Shown here: one piece after another, positions 33,133-41,841 of the stretch
How positions within the stretch are numbered: the stretch's first letter is position 1
How the letters are laid out: each line of letters begins with the position of its first letter
Origin: Ruminococcus sp. YE71
GTDB lineage: Bacteria; Bacillota; Clostridia; Oscillospirales; Ruminococcaceae
Length of the DNA: 64,000 bases
Direction of reading: 5' to 3'
Assembly: GCF_900119155.1 (NCBI RefSeq)
Contig: NZ_FPIR01000003.1
Location: 186,001-250,000 of the forward strand
Translations under genes and position numbers: made by a program
The notes under the pieces: generated by a model
Told to the model about the DNA's origin: nothing
What the model saw: the letters and a program-made list of their open reading frames with translations, nothing else
The model's database searches: none

Positions 33133-33762
33133 TCACATGATGTTATTTTTTACGGCGTAGACGGCGAGCTGGGTGCGGTCTTTGAGTTTCAGTTTTGCGA
33201 GAAGTTTTGAGATGTTGTTTCTCACTGTGCCTTCGGAGAGGAACAGTTTCTGAGCTATCTCCTTATTGTCGCAGCCCTGAGCTATGAGCCGCAGCATATC
33301 CATTTCGCGGTCGTTGAGGTCGTCGCAGACGGGGGACGGGGCAGGCGAATTCATGTTCGTTTTCATCGACGTAAAGATATTCGAGCAGAAAACGTTCATG
33401 CCGCCGCTCACGACCTTTATGGAGCTGATTATCTTTTCGTTATCCATCTCTTTGAGGATATAGCCGTCGGCACCGCTTTCCATCGCGGCGCGGACAGTCT
33501 CGGCGTCGTCGAAGGTCGTCAGCACGAGAACGCGCACATCGGGGCAGTTCTGTTTTATCTGACGGGTACCGTAAGCGCCGTCGAAACCCGGCATTCTCAT
33601 ATCCATGATAGCCACATCGGGTTTCAGCTGAGCGCAGAGTTCAAAAGCCTCCTTGCCGTCGGAAGCCGTTCCGACCACTTCTATCTCGCTGTCCTGAGCC
33701 AGCACTGTTTCAAGTCCCTTGCGAAGAACGGGGATATCATCGGCGATTATCACACGTATCAT
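33133..33762 (-). CDS. NarL/LuxR-family response regulator
   Basis: 209 aa. Receiver domain with IIADDIPVLRKGL, phosphoacceptor aspartate in VAIMDMRMPGFDG (about residue 53) and DGYILKEMDNEK; C-terminal LuxR helix-turn-helix LNDREMDMLRLIAQGCDNKE, IAQKLFLSEGTVRNNISKLL. Starts one base after the kinase stop, so the pair is coupled. Confidence 0.93.
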   Translation of the reverse strand: MIRVIIADDIPVLRKGLETVLAQDSEIEVVGTASDGKEAFELCAQLKPDVAIMDMRMPGFDGAYGTRQIKQNCPDVRVLVLTTFDDAETVRAAMESGADGYILKEMDNEKIISSIKVVSGGMNVFCSNIFTSMKTNMNSPAPSPVCDDLNDREMDMLRLIAQGCDNKEIAQKLFLSEGTVRNNISKLLAKLKLKDRTQLAVYAVKNNIM

Positions 33763-33763
33763 G

Positions 33764-35374
33764 TCAGACCTCCTTGTTAGCTACGGGTATCTTAACAGTT
33801 GCGCGGAAGCCCTCATCCTCACCCGAGCTGAACATCACCGTTCCGCCGAGGCGTTCGATGCGTTCGCGGATGCCGCGCAGACCGTTTCCTTCCTTTATTT
33901 CGGAGCAGCCCTTTCCGTTATCGAAATAGAACACTTCCAGCGACCTGTCGCCGAAGCGCAGTATAAAATCTATCCTGTCCGCGGACGAATAGCGCAGGCA
34001 GTTGGTTATGAGCTCGCGGCAGCTGTCGTAGACCTCGCGGATGCAGAAGGAGAACCTTCCGTCCTCCGCGCCCTGTATGCAGAGCTCGGTCTCCATATCC
34101 TTCACCGAGTCGCAGAGCATCTTCACCGCGCCCGTCACGGACTTGAGGAAGCTGTCATCGCGGAGATTGTTTATCGAGCAGCGAAGCTGAGTAACGCCGC
34201 TGCGCGAGATCCTTTCGGTCTCTTCGAGATATTCTTTCAGGTCGTTCAGACCCTCGCCCGTGACCTTCTCGGCGGCAGCCTGCGAAAGTCTCGCCAGAGA
34301 TGTTATCATGGTCAGCGTGTGACCTGCCGTGTCGTGAACTTCCTGTGCGATGCGGTTGCGTTCGTGTTCGAGTGCGAGACTGCGCTCCGCAGCCGCAAGC
34401 TGAGCCGTTCTGTCCAGCAGCTCGTAGTAGTGGGTGATGTCGGCGGCGATGATGATGTGCGCCAGCGTCGCGCCCTTCGAGTCAAGACAGCGGTAGTAGC
34501 GAATGCTCGCGGTCACGCCGTCAACGGTTATCTCGGAGGGTTCGTCGGAATTCTCGTTCGTCATTTTGAGGACGTCGGCAAGGGCGGTGTTCTCGTCCGC
34601 GCCCAGCAGCTTCCTCGCGGAGGAGCTGAGATAGGTTATCCTGCCGCGGCGGTTGAATATCATCACGCCCTCGGCGATGGAGTTGAACGCATCCTCAAAA
34701 GCCACGCCGTTGACGTTCAGGAAGTCGTACCTGTAGGTCGCCAGCAGTATCAGCAGACCCGACAGCGCAAAGGTCAGCGGCGTGACAGCTATCTTCGTCC
34801 TGATGACGCCGCTTATCGACAGAAAGTTGAAGAGCAGCGGTATGCAGGTCGCAAGAAGTATCAGCGTGCCCTGACTCGACGGCCGCTGCTTCAGGATGAA
34901 ACAGCACCGTATCACCATGTAGATGCCCGTCAGGAACGCCGAGTAAATGTATGCCTGCCCGATGTAGAACGCGGGCCCGTATACCGTTCCGTCCAGCGTG
35001 AATGACTTGTAGTAAAGGTGATGACACGGGTTCGTCAGGATTATCACAAAGAAGAACAACGATATGGATGTCATTATGTATACGAAATTCTTCGGCGTCT
35101 GCCTGTCAACATAGTTCAGTACGAATAACAGCCAGAACGTCCCCGTGAACGATACTCCAAGGTTCCCGATGGTGTAACTCTGCCATAACTGCTTCACAGT
35201 CACCGACTGCAATATCAGCAGCTGCGAGATAAGCCACAACGCAAGCGTCGTGTGGTTGCCTATGAAAAAATACGTCGTGATACTGTGGTCGCTTCGCAGC
35301 ATCAGCCAGCATATGCACCAGCCGACCGCCGCAAGCCCCAGCCAGTACGCGATACTCAATAACGTTATTGTCAT
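33764..35374 (-). CDS. 7TM-type sensor histidine kinase with PAS domain
   Basis: 536 aa. Seven or eight hydrophobic segments in residues 1-225 (the 7TM sensor type of histidine kinases), then a PAS domain (FEDAFNSIAEGVMIFNRRG, LSSSARKLLG), HisKA_3 dimerisation box with the phosphorylated histidine in RIAQEVHDTAGHTLTMI, and a HATPase_c domain ending GNGLRGIRERIERLGG. Partner of the NarL-type regulator. The signal is unknown; a membrane-embedded or small hydrophobic ligand is usual for this sensor class. Confidence 0.92.
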   Translation of the reverse strand: MTITLLSIAYWLGLAAVGWCICWLMLRSDHSITTYFFIGNHTTLALWLISQLLILQSVTVKQLWQSYTIGNLGVSFTGTFWLLFVLNYVDRQTPKNFVYIMTSISLFFFVIILTNPCHHLYYKSFTLDGTVYGPAFYIGQAYIYSAFLTGIYMVIRCCFILKQRPSSQGTLILLATCIPLLFNFLSISGVIRTKIAVTPLTFALSGLLILLATYRYDFLNVNGVAFEDAFNSIAEGVMIFNRRGRITYLSSSARKLLGADENTALADVLKMTNENSDEPSEITVDGVTASIRYYRCLDSKGATLAHIIIAADITHYYELLDRTAQLAAAERSLALEHERNRIAQEVHDTAGHTLTMITSLARLSQAAAEKVTGEGLNDLKEYLEETERISRSGVTQLRCSINNLRDDSFLKSVTGAVKMLCDSVKDMETELCIQGAEDGRFSFCIREVYDSCRELITNCLRYSSADRIDFILRFGDRSLEVFYFDNGKGCSEIKEGNGLRGIRERIERLGGTVMFSSGEDEGFRATVKIPVANKEV

Positions 35375-35394
35375 GCTATCTTCCTTAACGTGGT

Positions 35395-35632
35395 TTTTTT
35401 CTTTTGGGGAAGACCCTTGCCAAAAAGACGTTAAACGCTTTATTTGCGTAATTTTTTAGATGATCACTCTTGAAGCGGTGATAGTCTATCTTTCAAACCA
35501 CACTAACAAACGACATATTAAAAGTCTTTGGAATGGGGGCCGCCTTAGCTTCGCACGGCAAGGGGAGAACCTTTCTTCAAGCCGTGCGAAGCTAAGGCGG
35601 GTTTCCCCCAGTCAATACCCGCACTCAGCAAG
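35395..35632. repeat. Interspersed palindromic repeat
   Basis: CCCTTGCCAAAAAGACGTT (35412), CACTCTTGAAGCGGTGATAG, CTATCTTTCAAACCACA, AAAAGTCTTTGGAATGGGGG (35520-35539), then GCCTTAGCTTCGCACGGC facing GCCGTGCGAAGCTAAGGC (35541-35597), a perfect 18-bp inverted repeat, and TTTCCCCCAG. The small stem around CTCTTGAA has different pairing bases from the 9.4 kb copy. Confidence 0.8.
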
Positions 35633-37214
35633 GCGAGTACTGAGACATGATGGCAAGGGCAGCGCGGATGCCGTCTACGGCTGCCGACATTATGCCGCCT
35701 GCGTAGCCTGCGCCTTCGCCGCAGGGGTAAAGGTTGTCGGCCGCCGAGGCTGTGCCGAGTTCGGAGCGGGGCAGACGGATCGGCGAGGAAGTTCGTGTTT
35801 CGGGGGCGGTCAGGAGAGCGCCCATGTCGGCGTAGCACGCCATTTTCCGCGAGAACGCCTGCAAGCCTTCTGCGAGCGCGTCGGTCACAAAAGCGGGGAA
35901 AATGTCCCGAAGTTCCTGTTCGCGCACTCCGCAGGCGTAGGTAGGCGTCACGGAAGCTCCTTTGAGGGTCGGCTGACCGCTCAGGAACCCGCCGACGGTC
36001 GTTGCAGGCGCGGTATAGCCGTTCATCGCCCGATAGGCGGCGCGTTCGATGTTCTTGGCGAAGTCGAAACCGTCGAATGCCCCGTGCCCGAAGTCATCGG
36101 GGGACACCGAGACGACCACTGCCGCGTTGGAATTTCTGCCGTCGCGTGCAAATTCGCTCATACCGTTCGTGACGATGCCGCCCTTTTCGCTGGCGGCAGG
36201 CACGACCACTCCGCCCGGGCACATACAGAAAGTATACACCCCTCTGCCGTCGGCGGTGTGATGCGAAAGCTGATACTCCCCGACGGGCAGGAGCGGATTG
36301 CCTGCGTGTTCGCCGTAGAGGGCGCGATCGACCGACTCACGGGTGTGCTCTATCCTCGCGCCCACCGAGAATGGCTTGGGTTCGAGGGTCACTCCCCTGC
36401 CGTGCAGGAGCCTGAACGTATCGCCTGCCGAGTGTCCGCAGGCGATGACCAGCGAAGCGCATTCTTCCTCGCCCCTGCCGCTCTTCACCGAGCGGACGCT
36501 GTTGTTCTGTATGCTGAAACCCGTGAGCGGCGTTTCAAAAGCGATCTCGCCGCCGAGCCGTTTTATTTCCTCGCGGATGTTTTTTACCACCGTTCTCAGC
36601 ACGTCGGTGCCGATGTGGGGCTTCGCCTTGGTCAGCACCGAACGGTCGGCGCCGAACTTCACGAAGGTCTCAAGGACGTATCTGCACTTGGGGTCGCTGA
36701 TACGCGTGGTCAGCTTGCCGTCCGAGAAAGTGCCTGCGCCGCCCTCGCCGAACTGCACGTTCGAGTTCTCGTCAAGCTCGCCCGTTTCCCAGAAGCGGCG
36801 GGTCTTGTCGGTGCGTGTGTCAACGTCCGCGCCCTTTTCCAGCACGAGGGGTCGGTAGCCGTACTGCGCGAGCATCAGCGCACAGAACATACCCGCAGGC
36901 CCGAAGCCTGCTATGACCGTCCTGCCGCCGCGCTTTTTCGGCGAGATAACGGGGCTGATGTCGGCGCTCACCGCCATCCTGCACGAGCTGTCGCGTCCGC
37001 ACAGCTTCTTTTCGAGGGCAGGGTCTTTCAGTTCGAGGCAGACCGAGTGGACGAAGTGCATACTGCCGCGTTTTCTCGCATCGAGAGAAGTCTTGTGTAT
37101 ATCCGCCGCCGCAACTGCCGATGGCGGTATCCTCAGTTTTTTCAGAGCCGCGGCGATGACCTCGCCTGCTTCGGCTCCCACAGGTGCTTTGATACCTGAC
37201 GCTATTACTGCCAT
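35625..37214 (-). CDS. FAD-dependent dehydrogenase of the COG2509 type
   Basis: 529 aa from ATG 37214 (GGGTGAAG upstream). FAD-binding GFGPAGMFCALMLA (about residues 100-113) after an N-terminal 90-residue domain (KTSLDARKRGSMHFVHSVCL) typical of this group; later GEGGAGTFSDGKL, YTFCMCPGGVVV and PCGEGAGYAGGIMSAAVDG at the end. Uncharacterised oxidoreductase, often next to cdaR/glmM in Clostridia. Here it follows cdaR by 19 bp. Its 3' end overlaps the repeat at 35395-35632 by a few bases. Confidence 0.88.
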   Translation of the reverse strand: MAVIASGIKAPVGAEAGEVIAAALKKLRIPPSAVAAADIHKTSLDARKRGSMHFVHSVCLELKDPALEKKLCGRDSSCRMAVSADISPVISPKKRGGRTVIAGFGPAGMFCALMLAQYGYRPLVLEKGADVDTRTDKTRRFWETGELDENSNVQFGEGGAGTFSDGKLTTRISDPKCRYVLETFVKFGADRSVLTKAKPHIGTDVLRTVVKNIREEIKRLGGEIAFETPLTGFSIQNNSVRSVKSGRGEEECASLVIACGHSAGDTFRLLHGRGVTLEPKPFSVGARIEHTRESVDRALYGEHAGNPLLPVGEYQLSHHTADGRGVYTFCMCPGGVVVPAASEKGGIVTNGMSEFARDGRNSNAAVVVSVSPDDFGHGAFDGFDFAKNIERAAYRAMNGYTAPATTVGGFLSGQPTLKGASVTPTYACGVREQELRDIFPAFVTDALAEGLQAFSRKMACYADMGALLTAPETRTSSPIRLPRSELGTASAADNLYPCGEGAGYAGGIMSAAVDGIRAALAIMSQYSPC

Positions 37215-37233
37215 ATCTTCACCCGTTTTCCGC

Positions 37234-38610
37234 TCAGCGGTCGTCGGCAAGCGACGAGCTGTCGGATGCCGATGAGCTGTCCGACGCGGACGACGAGCTC
37301 GACGACGAATTGAGCGACGAGATGTCCGATACGGTCAGCACCGCTTCATGCGTGCCTATATTCCAGATGTTGTTGTACTTGTCGGAGTATATCTTCACCT
37401 CATGGGACACCGAGCCGTTCGCCGAAATGTCGCTGAGGTCTATCTCTGCCACGAGGTGCTTGATCTTCAGCTTCTCGATGACTTCCGAGGGTCCGATGAT
37501 GACGACATTGACTATCTGCTCGTTGTCGAGCTTCGCGGTCTTGCCTGCGGGGACGTTCGTGAACTTCACGTTTTCCGCAGGTATGGTAAAGCTCGCGGTG
37601 GTGTAGTCCGAGAGGTCGATAGCGAGCTCGACCTGTTCGATGCCGCTCTGGTTCTCCTCATTTGCCGAGAGCAGGCTGTTTATCTCGTTCTTGAAGGTCC
37701 TGCCGCGGTTTATCTCGTACATGGATATGGGCGAGAGCAGCAGCTCCTCGGTGGAATTCGCGTCGAGCTGGGGCGTGATGAACTGTATCGTTTCCGCCGA
37801 CAGCGTCACGGGGAGCGAGCTTATGTCAAAGTTAGGCGGCTGGTCGGTGAACTGCGGTCTGAGGGTCGCCGTCACCTTCTTGTATACCATGAACTTGATG
37901 CTCACAAGTGTGTTTTCGATGGTGTAGTCCGCGCTGCGGAGCAGGTTGTTGTTCTCGTCATACAGCAGGATGGTGTCGGTGGTGACGGTCATGTCGTCCG
38001 AAAGGCTCTGCTCGTCGGAGTAGACCGCTTCGACCCTCTTTATCTTCTCCAGCTCGTTGACGGGACCCGAGATGTCGATGCTTCCCGGCTGTACCGTAGT
38101 CGCTTTGAGGGTGTAGCCCTCAGCCGCGCTGACGTTCGGCACGGACGGGAAAACTTCCATGCTGATGGTATCTATCTGGTCGAACTTGACCTCGACGGTC
38201 GAGGGGGTGACGGACAGTATCTTGCACCTGTCGGTAGCGTGAGTGCTCTTGACCTCGATGTCCAGCTGGTACGTGCCTGCCTTGGTAACGTCGTCAACGT
38301 TGACCGTTGCCACAAGGTCGTTGACGGCGTAGGTGCCTATCTCGTAGTTCATGCCCTCTATCTCCACATCGACCGTTATGTCCTTATAGCCGAGAGCGCT
38401 GAGCCCCTTGGTCTCTGCGACGGTGCCTGCAAGGGAGAATACGACGGGAATCTTCGAGATAGTCTTGGTAGTTGTGGGAAACTGGGTTATCGCGAGTGCG
38501 AACCATATTATAACGGCAATAACGACAGCGAGTATCCTCATCGCGAAGTCCGAGAGTACGCCGCCCTTGCCGCCTTGTTTTTTCTTCTTTTTTATTACTT
38601 CTTTCTCCAT
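37234..38610 (-). CDS. cdaR: CdaR, YbbR-domain regulator of CdaA
   Basis: 458 aa. Basic N-terminus (KKKKKQGG), one membrane anchor (MRILAVVIAVIIWFALAI, residues about 24-41), then about four YbbR beta-domains outside the cell (typical pattern KDITVDVEIEG, ...VTPSTVEVKFD, ...PGSIDISGP, IIGPSEVIEKLKIK). The tail is a low-complexity serine-rich stretch. CdaR binds and modulates the diadenylate cyclase CdaA. Start overlaps the cdaA stop by 16 bases. Confidence 0.93.
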   Translation of the reverse strand: MEKEVIKKKKKQGGKGGVLSDFAMRILAVVIAVIIWFALAITQFPTTTKTISKIPVVFSLAGTVAETKGLSALGYKDITVDVEIEGMNYEIGTYAVNDLVATVNVDDVTKAGTYQLDIEVKSTHATDRCKILSVTPSTVEVKFDQIDTISMEVFPSVPNVSAAEGYTLKATTVQPGSIDISGPVNELEKIKRVEAVYSDEQSLSDDMTVTTDTILLYDENNNLLRSADYTIENTLVSIKFMVYKKVTATLRPQFTDQPPNFDISSLPVTLSAETIQFITPQLDANSTEELLLSPISMYEINRGRTFKNEINSLLSANEENQSGIEQVELAIDLSDYTTASFTIPAENVKFTNVPAGKTAKLDNEQIVNVVIIGPSEVIEKLKIKHLVAEIDLSDISANGSVSHEVKIYSDKYNNIWNIGTHEAVLTVSDISSLNSSSSSSSASDSSSASDSSSLADDR

Positions 38611-39485
38611 CCGGATATCATCCTTCCAACAAAGGTCGAGCTTGTTCCATCGTTCTGCTCTTCGGTCACGAGTCTTGAGCGCAGCAGCTTTGCGAGGCTG
38701 TCTTTCGAGAAGCCCCTCGTCAGCTCGCCGTTTTCCGCAACGGAGATAGTTCCCGTTTCCTCGCTGACGACTATGACCACAGCGTCGCTGTTCTCACTCA
38801 TGCCGATGGCCGCACGGTGTCTTGAACCGAGCTGCTTGGCTATAAGCTCTTCCTTCTGCGGCTTTGGCAGAAAACAGCCTGCCGCAAGGATCTTGCCGTC
38901 TCTCATTATGACCGCGCCGTCATGCAGCGGCGTGTTCGGGTAGAAAATGTTGCCGAAAACCGCGGCGCTCGGGGTGCAGTCGAGTATCGTGCCCGTGTCT
39001 ATCTGCTCGCCGAGCCTTGTCTTGCGCTCGCAGATGATGAGTGCGCCAGTGCAGGTCGCCGAAAGGTTCTGCGCCGCTTCACAGATGGCGCCGATAGCGT
39101 TTGTCCATTTCTCGTTGCTGTCGGAGCTGTCGGAAGTGGGGATAAAGCTAAAGTCGGTTATCTTCGCACGGCCGAGCTTTTCTATCATACGCCTCAGCTC
39201 GGGCTGGAACAGTATGACAAGCGCAATGATGCCCCACTGGAAAAATACTTTTAAAAGGTATTTCAGCGCGTCCAGCTTGAAAAGCATCGCAAGCAGATAG
39301 AACGCGATGAGCAGCAGGATGCCCTGCACAAGCTGTAACGCCCTCGTCTCACGAATGAGCTTGAAAGCATGGTATAATATATATGAAAGTATCGCTATGT
39401 CAACGATGTTGTTTAATCTTATCGAGAGAAAAACTCCGAGTATGGAGTTCATAAGCTCCGTAAAGCTGCCAAACGAATCAAACAT
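38595..39485 (-). CDS. cdaA: Diadenylate cyclase CdaA
   Basis: 296-aa enzyme making the second messenger c-di-AMP. Three N-terminal membrane segments (about residues 12-100) then the DAC domain with the active-site DGA (PLHDGAVIMRDGKI) and RHR (GSRHRAAIGMSE) motifs. c-di-AMP controls potassium and osmotic balance and cell-wall functions. First gene of cdaA-cdaR-FAD protein; glmM, often next, is not seen. RBS AAAGGAGG is 11 bases before the ATG. Confidence 0.96.
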   Translation of the reverse strand: MFDSFGSFTELMNSILGVFLSIRLNNIVDIAILSYILYHAFKLIRETRALQLVQGILLLIAFYLLAMLFKLDALKYLLKVFFQWGIIALVILFQPELRRMIEKLGRAKITDFSFIPTSDSSDSNEKWTNAIGAICEAAQNLSATCTGALIICERKTRLGEQIDTGTILDCTPSAAVFGNIFYPNTPLHDGAVIMRDGKILAAGCFLPKPQKEELIAKQLGSRHRAAIGMSENSDAVVIVVSEETGTISVAENGELTRGFSKDSLAKLLRSRLVTEEQNDGTSSTFVGRMISGWRKK

Positions 39486-39523
39486 CCGGGCAACGCCTCC
39501 TTTGTATAAGCTGCACTGTTATT

Positions 39524-39552
39524 ATTGTACCATAAATCTCTCCGAAGTGCAA
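39524..39552 (-). promoter_or_regulatory. Promoter of cdaA
   Basis: Minus strand TTGCAC (39547-39552), 17-base spacer, TACAAT (39524-39529). Confidence 0.7.
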
Positions 39553-39589
39553 GCAAAATTTGCAATTTCATCAAAAAAAATGGCACCGA

Positions 39590-39900
39590 CGGGGGGGGGG
39601 AGTTTATTGGGGGAGACCCTTTTGAAAAAGGGTCCTCCCCCAAACCCCCTCACTAAAACTTTTAATATGTTGTCTGATGGATGTGGTCGGGAAGATAGTC
39701 CCTTGACATTTCAAGAGATGTCATCTGATGAATACGCTCAAATGTTGCGTAACGCACTCATGAACGTCTTTTTGGCAAGCGCAAGCTGCCTGAGAGTAGA
39801 ATCACAAATTTCCCGACCTGCACAGAGTAAAGAAGAACTACTCACAAGCCAAAAAGTATTAAAAGTTTTAGTGAGGGGGTCTCCCCCAAGAAAAAAAAAA
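39590..39900. repeat. Interspersed palindromic repeat, inverted long-core copy
   Basis: Begins with a run of ten G (39592-39601), then AGACCCTTTTGAAAAAGGGTC, CTCACTAAAACTTTTAATATG, the core 39690-39779 (inverse of 9393-9481) and, at the other end, TATTAAAAGTTTTAGTGAGG as the inverted partner of the first flank. The whole element is thus bounded by inverted copies of CCTCACTAAAACTTTTAATA (about 39645-39668 and 39856-39876), like a small non-autonomous element. Confidence 0.8.
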
Positions 39901-39939
39901 AGCCACGGCACCAGCAAAGAAGTACCGTGGCTTAGAGGT

Positions 39940-41034
39940 TTAAGAAATGCAGAGGATGGCGTTTTCGTTGGTGAACTTAGCGCCTGCCGACTTGTCGAGG
40001 AGGTCGGCGTCGCAGGATCTGAGGGGGTAGCCGAGGTCTACCTTGTCCTCGCGGTAGGAGTTTGCGTAGATGAATTCGGGGGTGCCGTTCTTTTCGGTGT
40101 AGCCTGTGAAGAGCATATAGTGTTCAAGTCCGCTCTCCTGTACCATGTCGCCGTTGTCGAACTTAACGAGCACCATCGCCTGTCTGCCGCTTTCAAGGAT
40201 CTCCTTGACCACCTCGGAAGGTTTTCTGTTGGCGTCGTAGGCGTTCACGAGCTGGTAGCCGTAAATATCCTTCGCAAAGTTCATAACTGCGTCCGCGCTC
40301 ATTCCGCCGCCGTAGAGGTAAAGGGAGCCCTGATCCGAGTAGCCGTGATCCTGCGCGTAGGCGAGCAGCTGGGAATAATCGGAAAGCTCGGGGATAACGG
40401 GCTTGATGCCTGTGTAGCGTTCCATCATGTGCAGGCAGGCGGGAGCGCTTCCCGAATAGCCCACATATCCGCTGGTTATCTGGCAGACCATACCCACGGG
40501 CATGATTATCGCGGAGGTATCCGACATCACGTTTTCGGCAGGGACGAGAGCCTTGCCGTCGCGGTAGTCGATCTCGATATAATTGCCGTCCTCGGAGAAG
40601 GGTCTGCCCGTGTAGTAGCCCTTCGAGTACAGGTCGGGATACTCGGTGACGGGGGCTTCCGCGTCGTCGGGCTGAACGTATATCGGGGTCTTCTGGTCGA
40701 GCTGATAGAGACCCGTGTACACGCCGTTCTGTGCGTTCGCACCCTGTGCCGAGCCGCCCACCTTGAACACCATACTGCTGTTGCCGTCAGCGGGTGTCTT
40801 GTCGGGAACTTCCGCCTCAACGGGCTGAGTCTCATCGGAGACGGTATCGGCAGGAGCAGTCTCCGCCTGCTTTGCCGTGGTCGTGGTGACAGCCTCGGGT
40901 TTCAGCTCGGCAGCCTTGCCGCCCGATTTTTTCACCGCAGCCGTCACGCCGTATGCTATCATCATGATGATGAGCACCGCCGTGCATCCAATGAATATGC
41001 CCAGTACCGTAACTGTCAGCTTACTCTTCTTCAT
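39940..41034 (-). CDS. Membrane-anchored C39-like peptidase-fold protein
   Basis: 364 aa. N-terminal membrane anchor (VLGIFIGCTAVLIIMMIAYG, residues 10-29), a Thr/Pro/Glu-rich linker, an SH3-like segment (KTPIYVQPDDAEAPV...), and a C-terminal domain like Peptidase_C39_2. The histidine is seen in GLEHYMLFTGYTEKNG, followed by YANSYRED. Aligning PTGCESVSAVM-type motifs, the nucleophile position falls in YSGSAPACLHMMERYTG, where serine or a displaced cysteine is found, so activity is doubtful. Exported, cell-surface. Follows the DUF308 gene by 14 bases. Confidence 0.6.
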   Translation of the reverse strand: MKKSKLTVTVLGIFIGCTAVLIIMMIAYGVTAAVKKSGGKAAELKPEAVTTTTAKQAETAPADTVSDETQPVEAEVPDKTPADGNSSMVFKVGGSAQGANAQNGVYTGLYQLDQKTPIYVQPDDAEAPVTEYPDLYSKGYYTGRPFSEDGNYIEIDYRDGKALVPAENVMSDTSAIIMPVGMVCQITSGYVGYSGSAPACLHMMERYTGIKPVIPELSDYSQLLAYAQDHGYSDQGSLYLYGGGMSADAVMNFAKDIYGYQLVNAYDANRKPSEVVKEILESGRQAMVLVKFDNGDMVQESGLEHYMLFTGYTEKNGTPEFIYANSYREDKVDLGYPLRSCDADLLDKSAGAKFTNENAILCIS

Positions 41035-41048
41035 CCCTTACTACCCCT

Positions 41049-41663
41049 TTATTCATCCTCATATTTTACGTCTATCACTTTGGTGCCGTCAGCCTGCTTC
41101 TTATTCTTCTTCGACCTGCCGTCCACGAACTTCTTTTTGAGGACAGCCGTCGAGCTTCCGCTGACGAAACTGAATATACCTGCCGCAGTCAGCGCCACAC
41201 CGAGAAGTCTCATGACGCCATCGATGATGAACAGCGGCATCACCAGCACGAGCGTGCCGAACACCACCGTCAGCAGCGAGGAGACCATCGGCTTCTTCCA
41301 GGAGTCGGTGTATTTTTTCAGCGACACCGCCTCGAACAGCTTCGGGACTCCCGAGAAAATCAGGTACACGCCCAGCGTACACATCACGGCTCTTTCAAGA
41401 AAGCGCTCGTTCACCAGCACGAAGATACCGCCCGCCAGCAGCGCGATATTTCCCAGAAGCGACATGATGCCGACCCTTGAATCGGAATCCGAAGCCCTCG
41501 ACATGATGAACCTCAGCACCCCGAACGCCGCCCACACGATGAGCACCGTGCCGACTATGCTGTTGAGCACCTGTCCGATCATATCGGGTTTTATTATGAG
41601 CGCGATGCCCATAACAATGCAGGCAGCCGCTCCGAGACTGTAATTCTGCATCATTTTTTTCAT
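41049..41663 (-). CDS. DUF308 (HdeD-like) membrane protein
   Basis: 204 aa with six hydrophobic segments (for example SLGAAACIVMGIALIIKPDM, VLIVWAAFGVLRFIM, LLGNIALLAGGIFVLV, LTVVFGTLVLVMPLFIIDGV), repeating the DUF308 pattern of helix pairs, and a charged lysine-rich cytoplasmic tail. HdeD in E. coli is linked to acid resistance; the role here is unknown. RBS ACGGAGG; first gene of a two-gene unit with the C39-like protein. Confidence 0.8.
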   Translation of the reverse strand: MKKMMQNYSLGAAACIVMGIALIIKPDMIGQVLNSIVGTVLIVWAAFGVLRFIMSRASDSDSRVGIMSLLGNIALLAGGIFVLVNERFLERAVMCTLGVYLIFSGVPKLFEAVSLKKYTDSWKKPMVSSLLTVVFGTLVLVMPLFIIDGVMRLLGVALTAAGIFSFVSGSSTAVLKKKFVDGRSKKNKKQADGTKVIDVKYEDE

Positions 41664-41703
41664 ATTTCAAGCACCTCCGTAAAAACAACAATATTCCATT
41701 ATT

Positions 41704-41732
41704 ATTTTACAATATTATCTTACAAAATGCAA
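41704..41732 (-). promoter_or_regulatory. Promoter of DUF308/C39-like unit
   Basis: Minus strand TTGCAT (41727-41732), 17-base spacer, TAAAAT (41704-41709). Confidence 0.7.
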
Positions 41733-41763
41733 GCGATTCGGGATTATTTGTCATCACGCATTA

Positions 41764-41790
41764 AAAACCGCCGCCCGTGGTCGGCGGCGA
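41764..41790 (-). terminator. Terminator of the phosphatase gene
   Basis: Minus strand CGCCGCC, seven-base loop, GGCGGCG then GTTTTTAA, about 50 bases after the phosphatase stop. Confidence 0.75.
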
Positions 41791-41841
41791 TTAGTGATAA
41801 TGTGAAAAAAATTGTTACGGACAATGCCGCGCAGTTCTTCC

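Noticed and set aside
35460-37199. Plus-strand ORF of 579 codons
   Set aside because: Lies opposite the COG2509 FAD protein gene; Arg/Ala/His-rich shadow composition and starts inside a repeat.
39307-41643. Plus-strand ORF of 778 codons
   Set aside because: Runs across the end of cdaA, a repeat element and two genes on the other strand; no conserved domain is visible, so chance openness.
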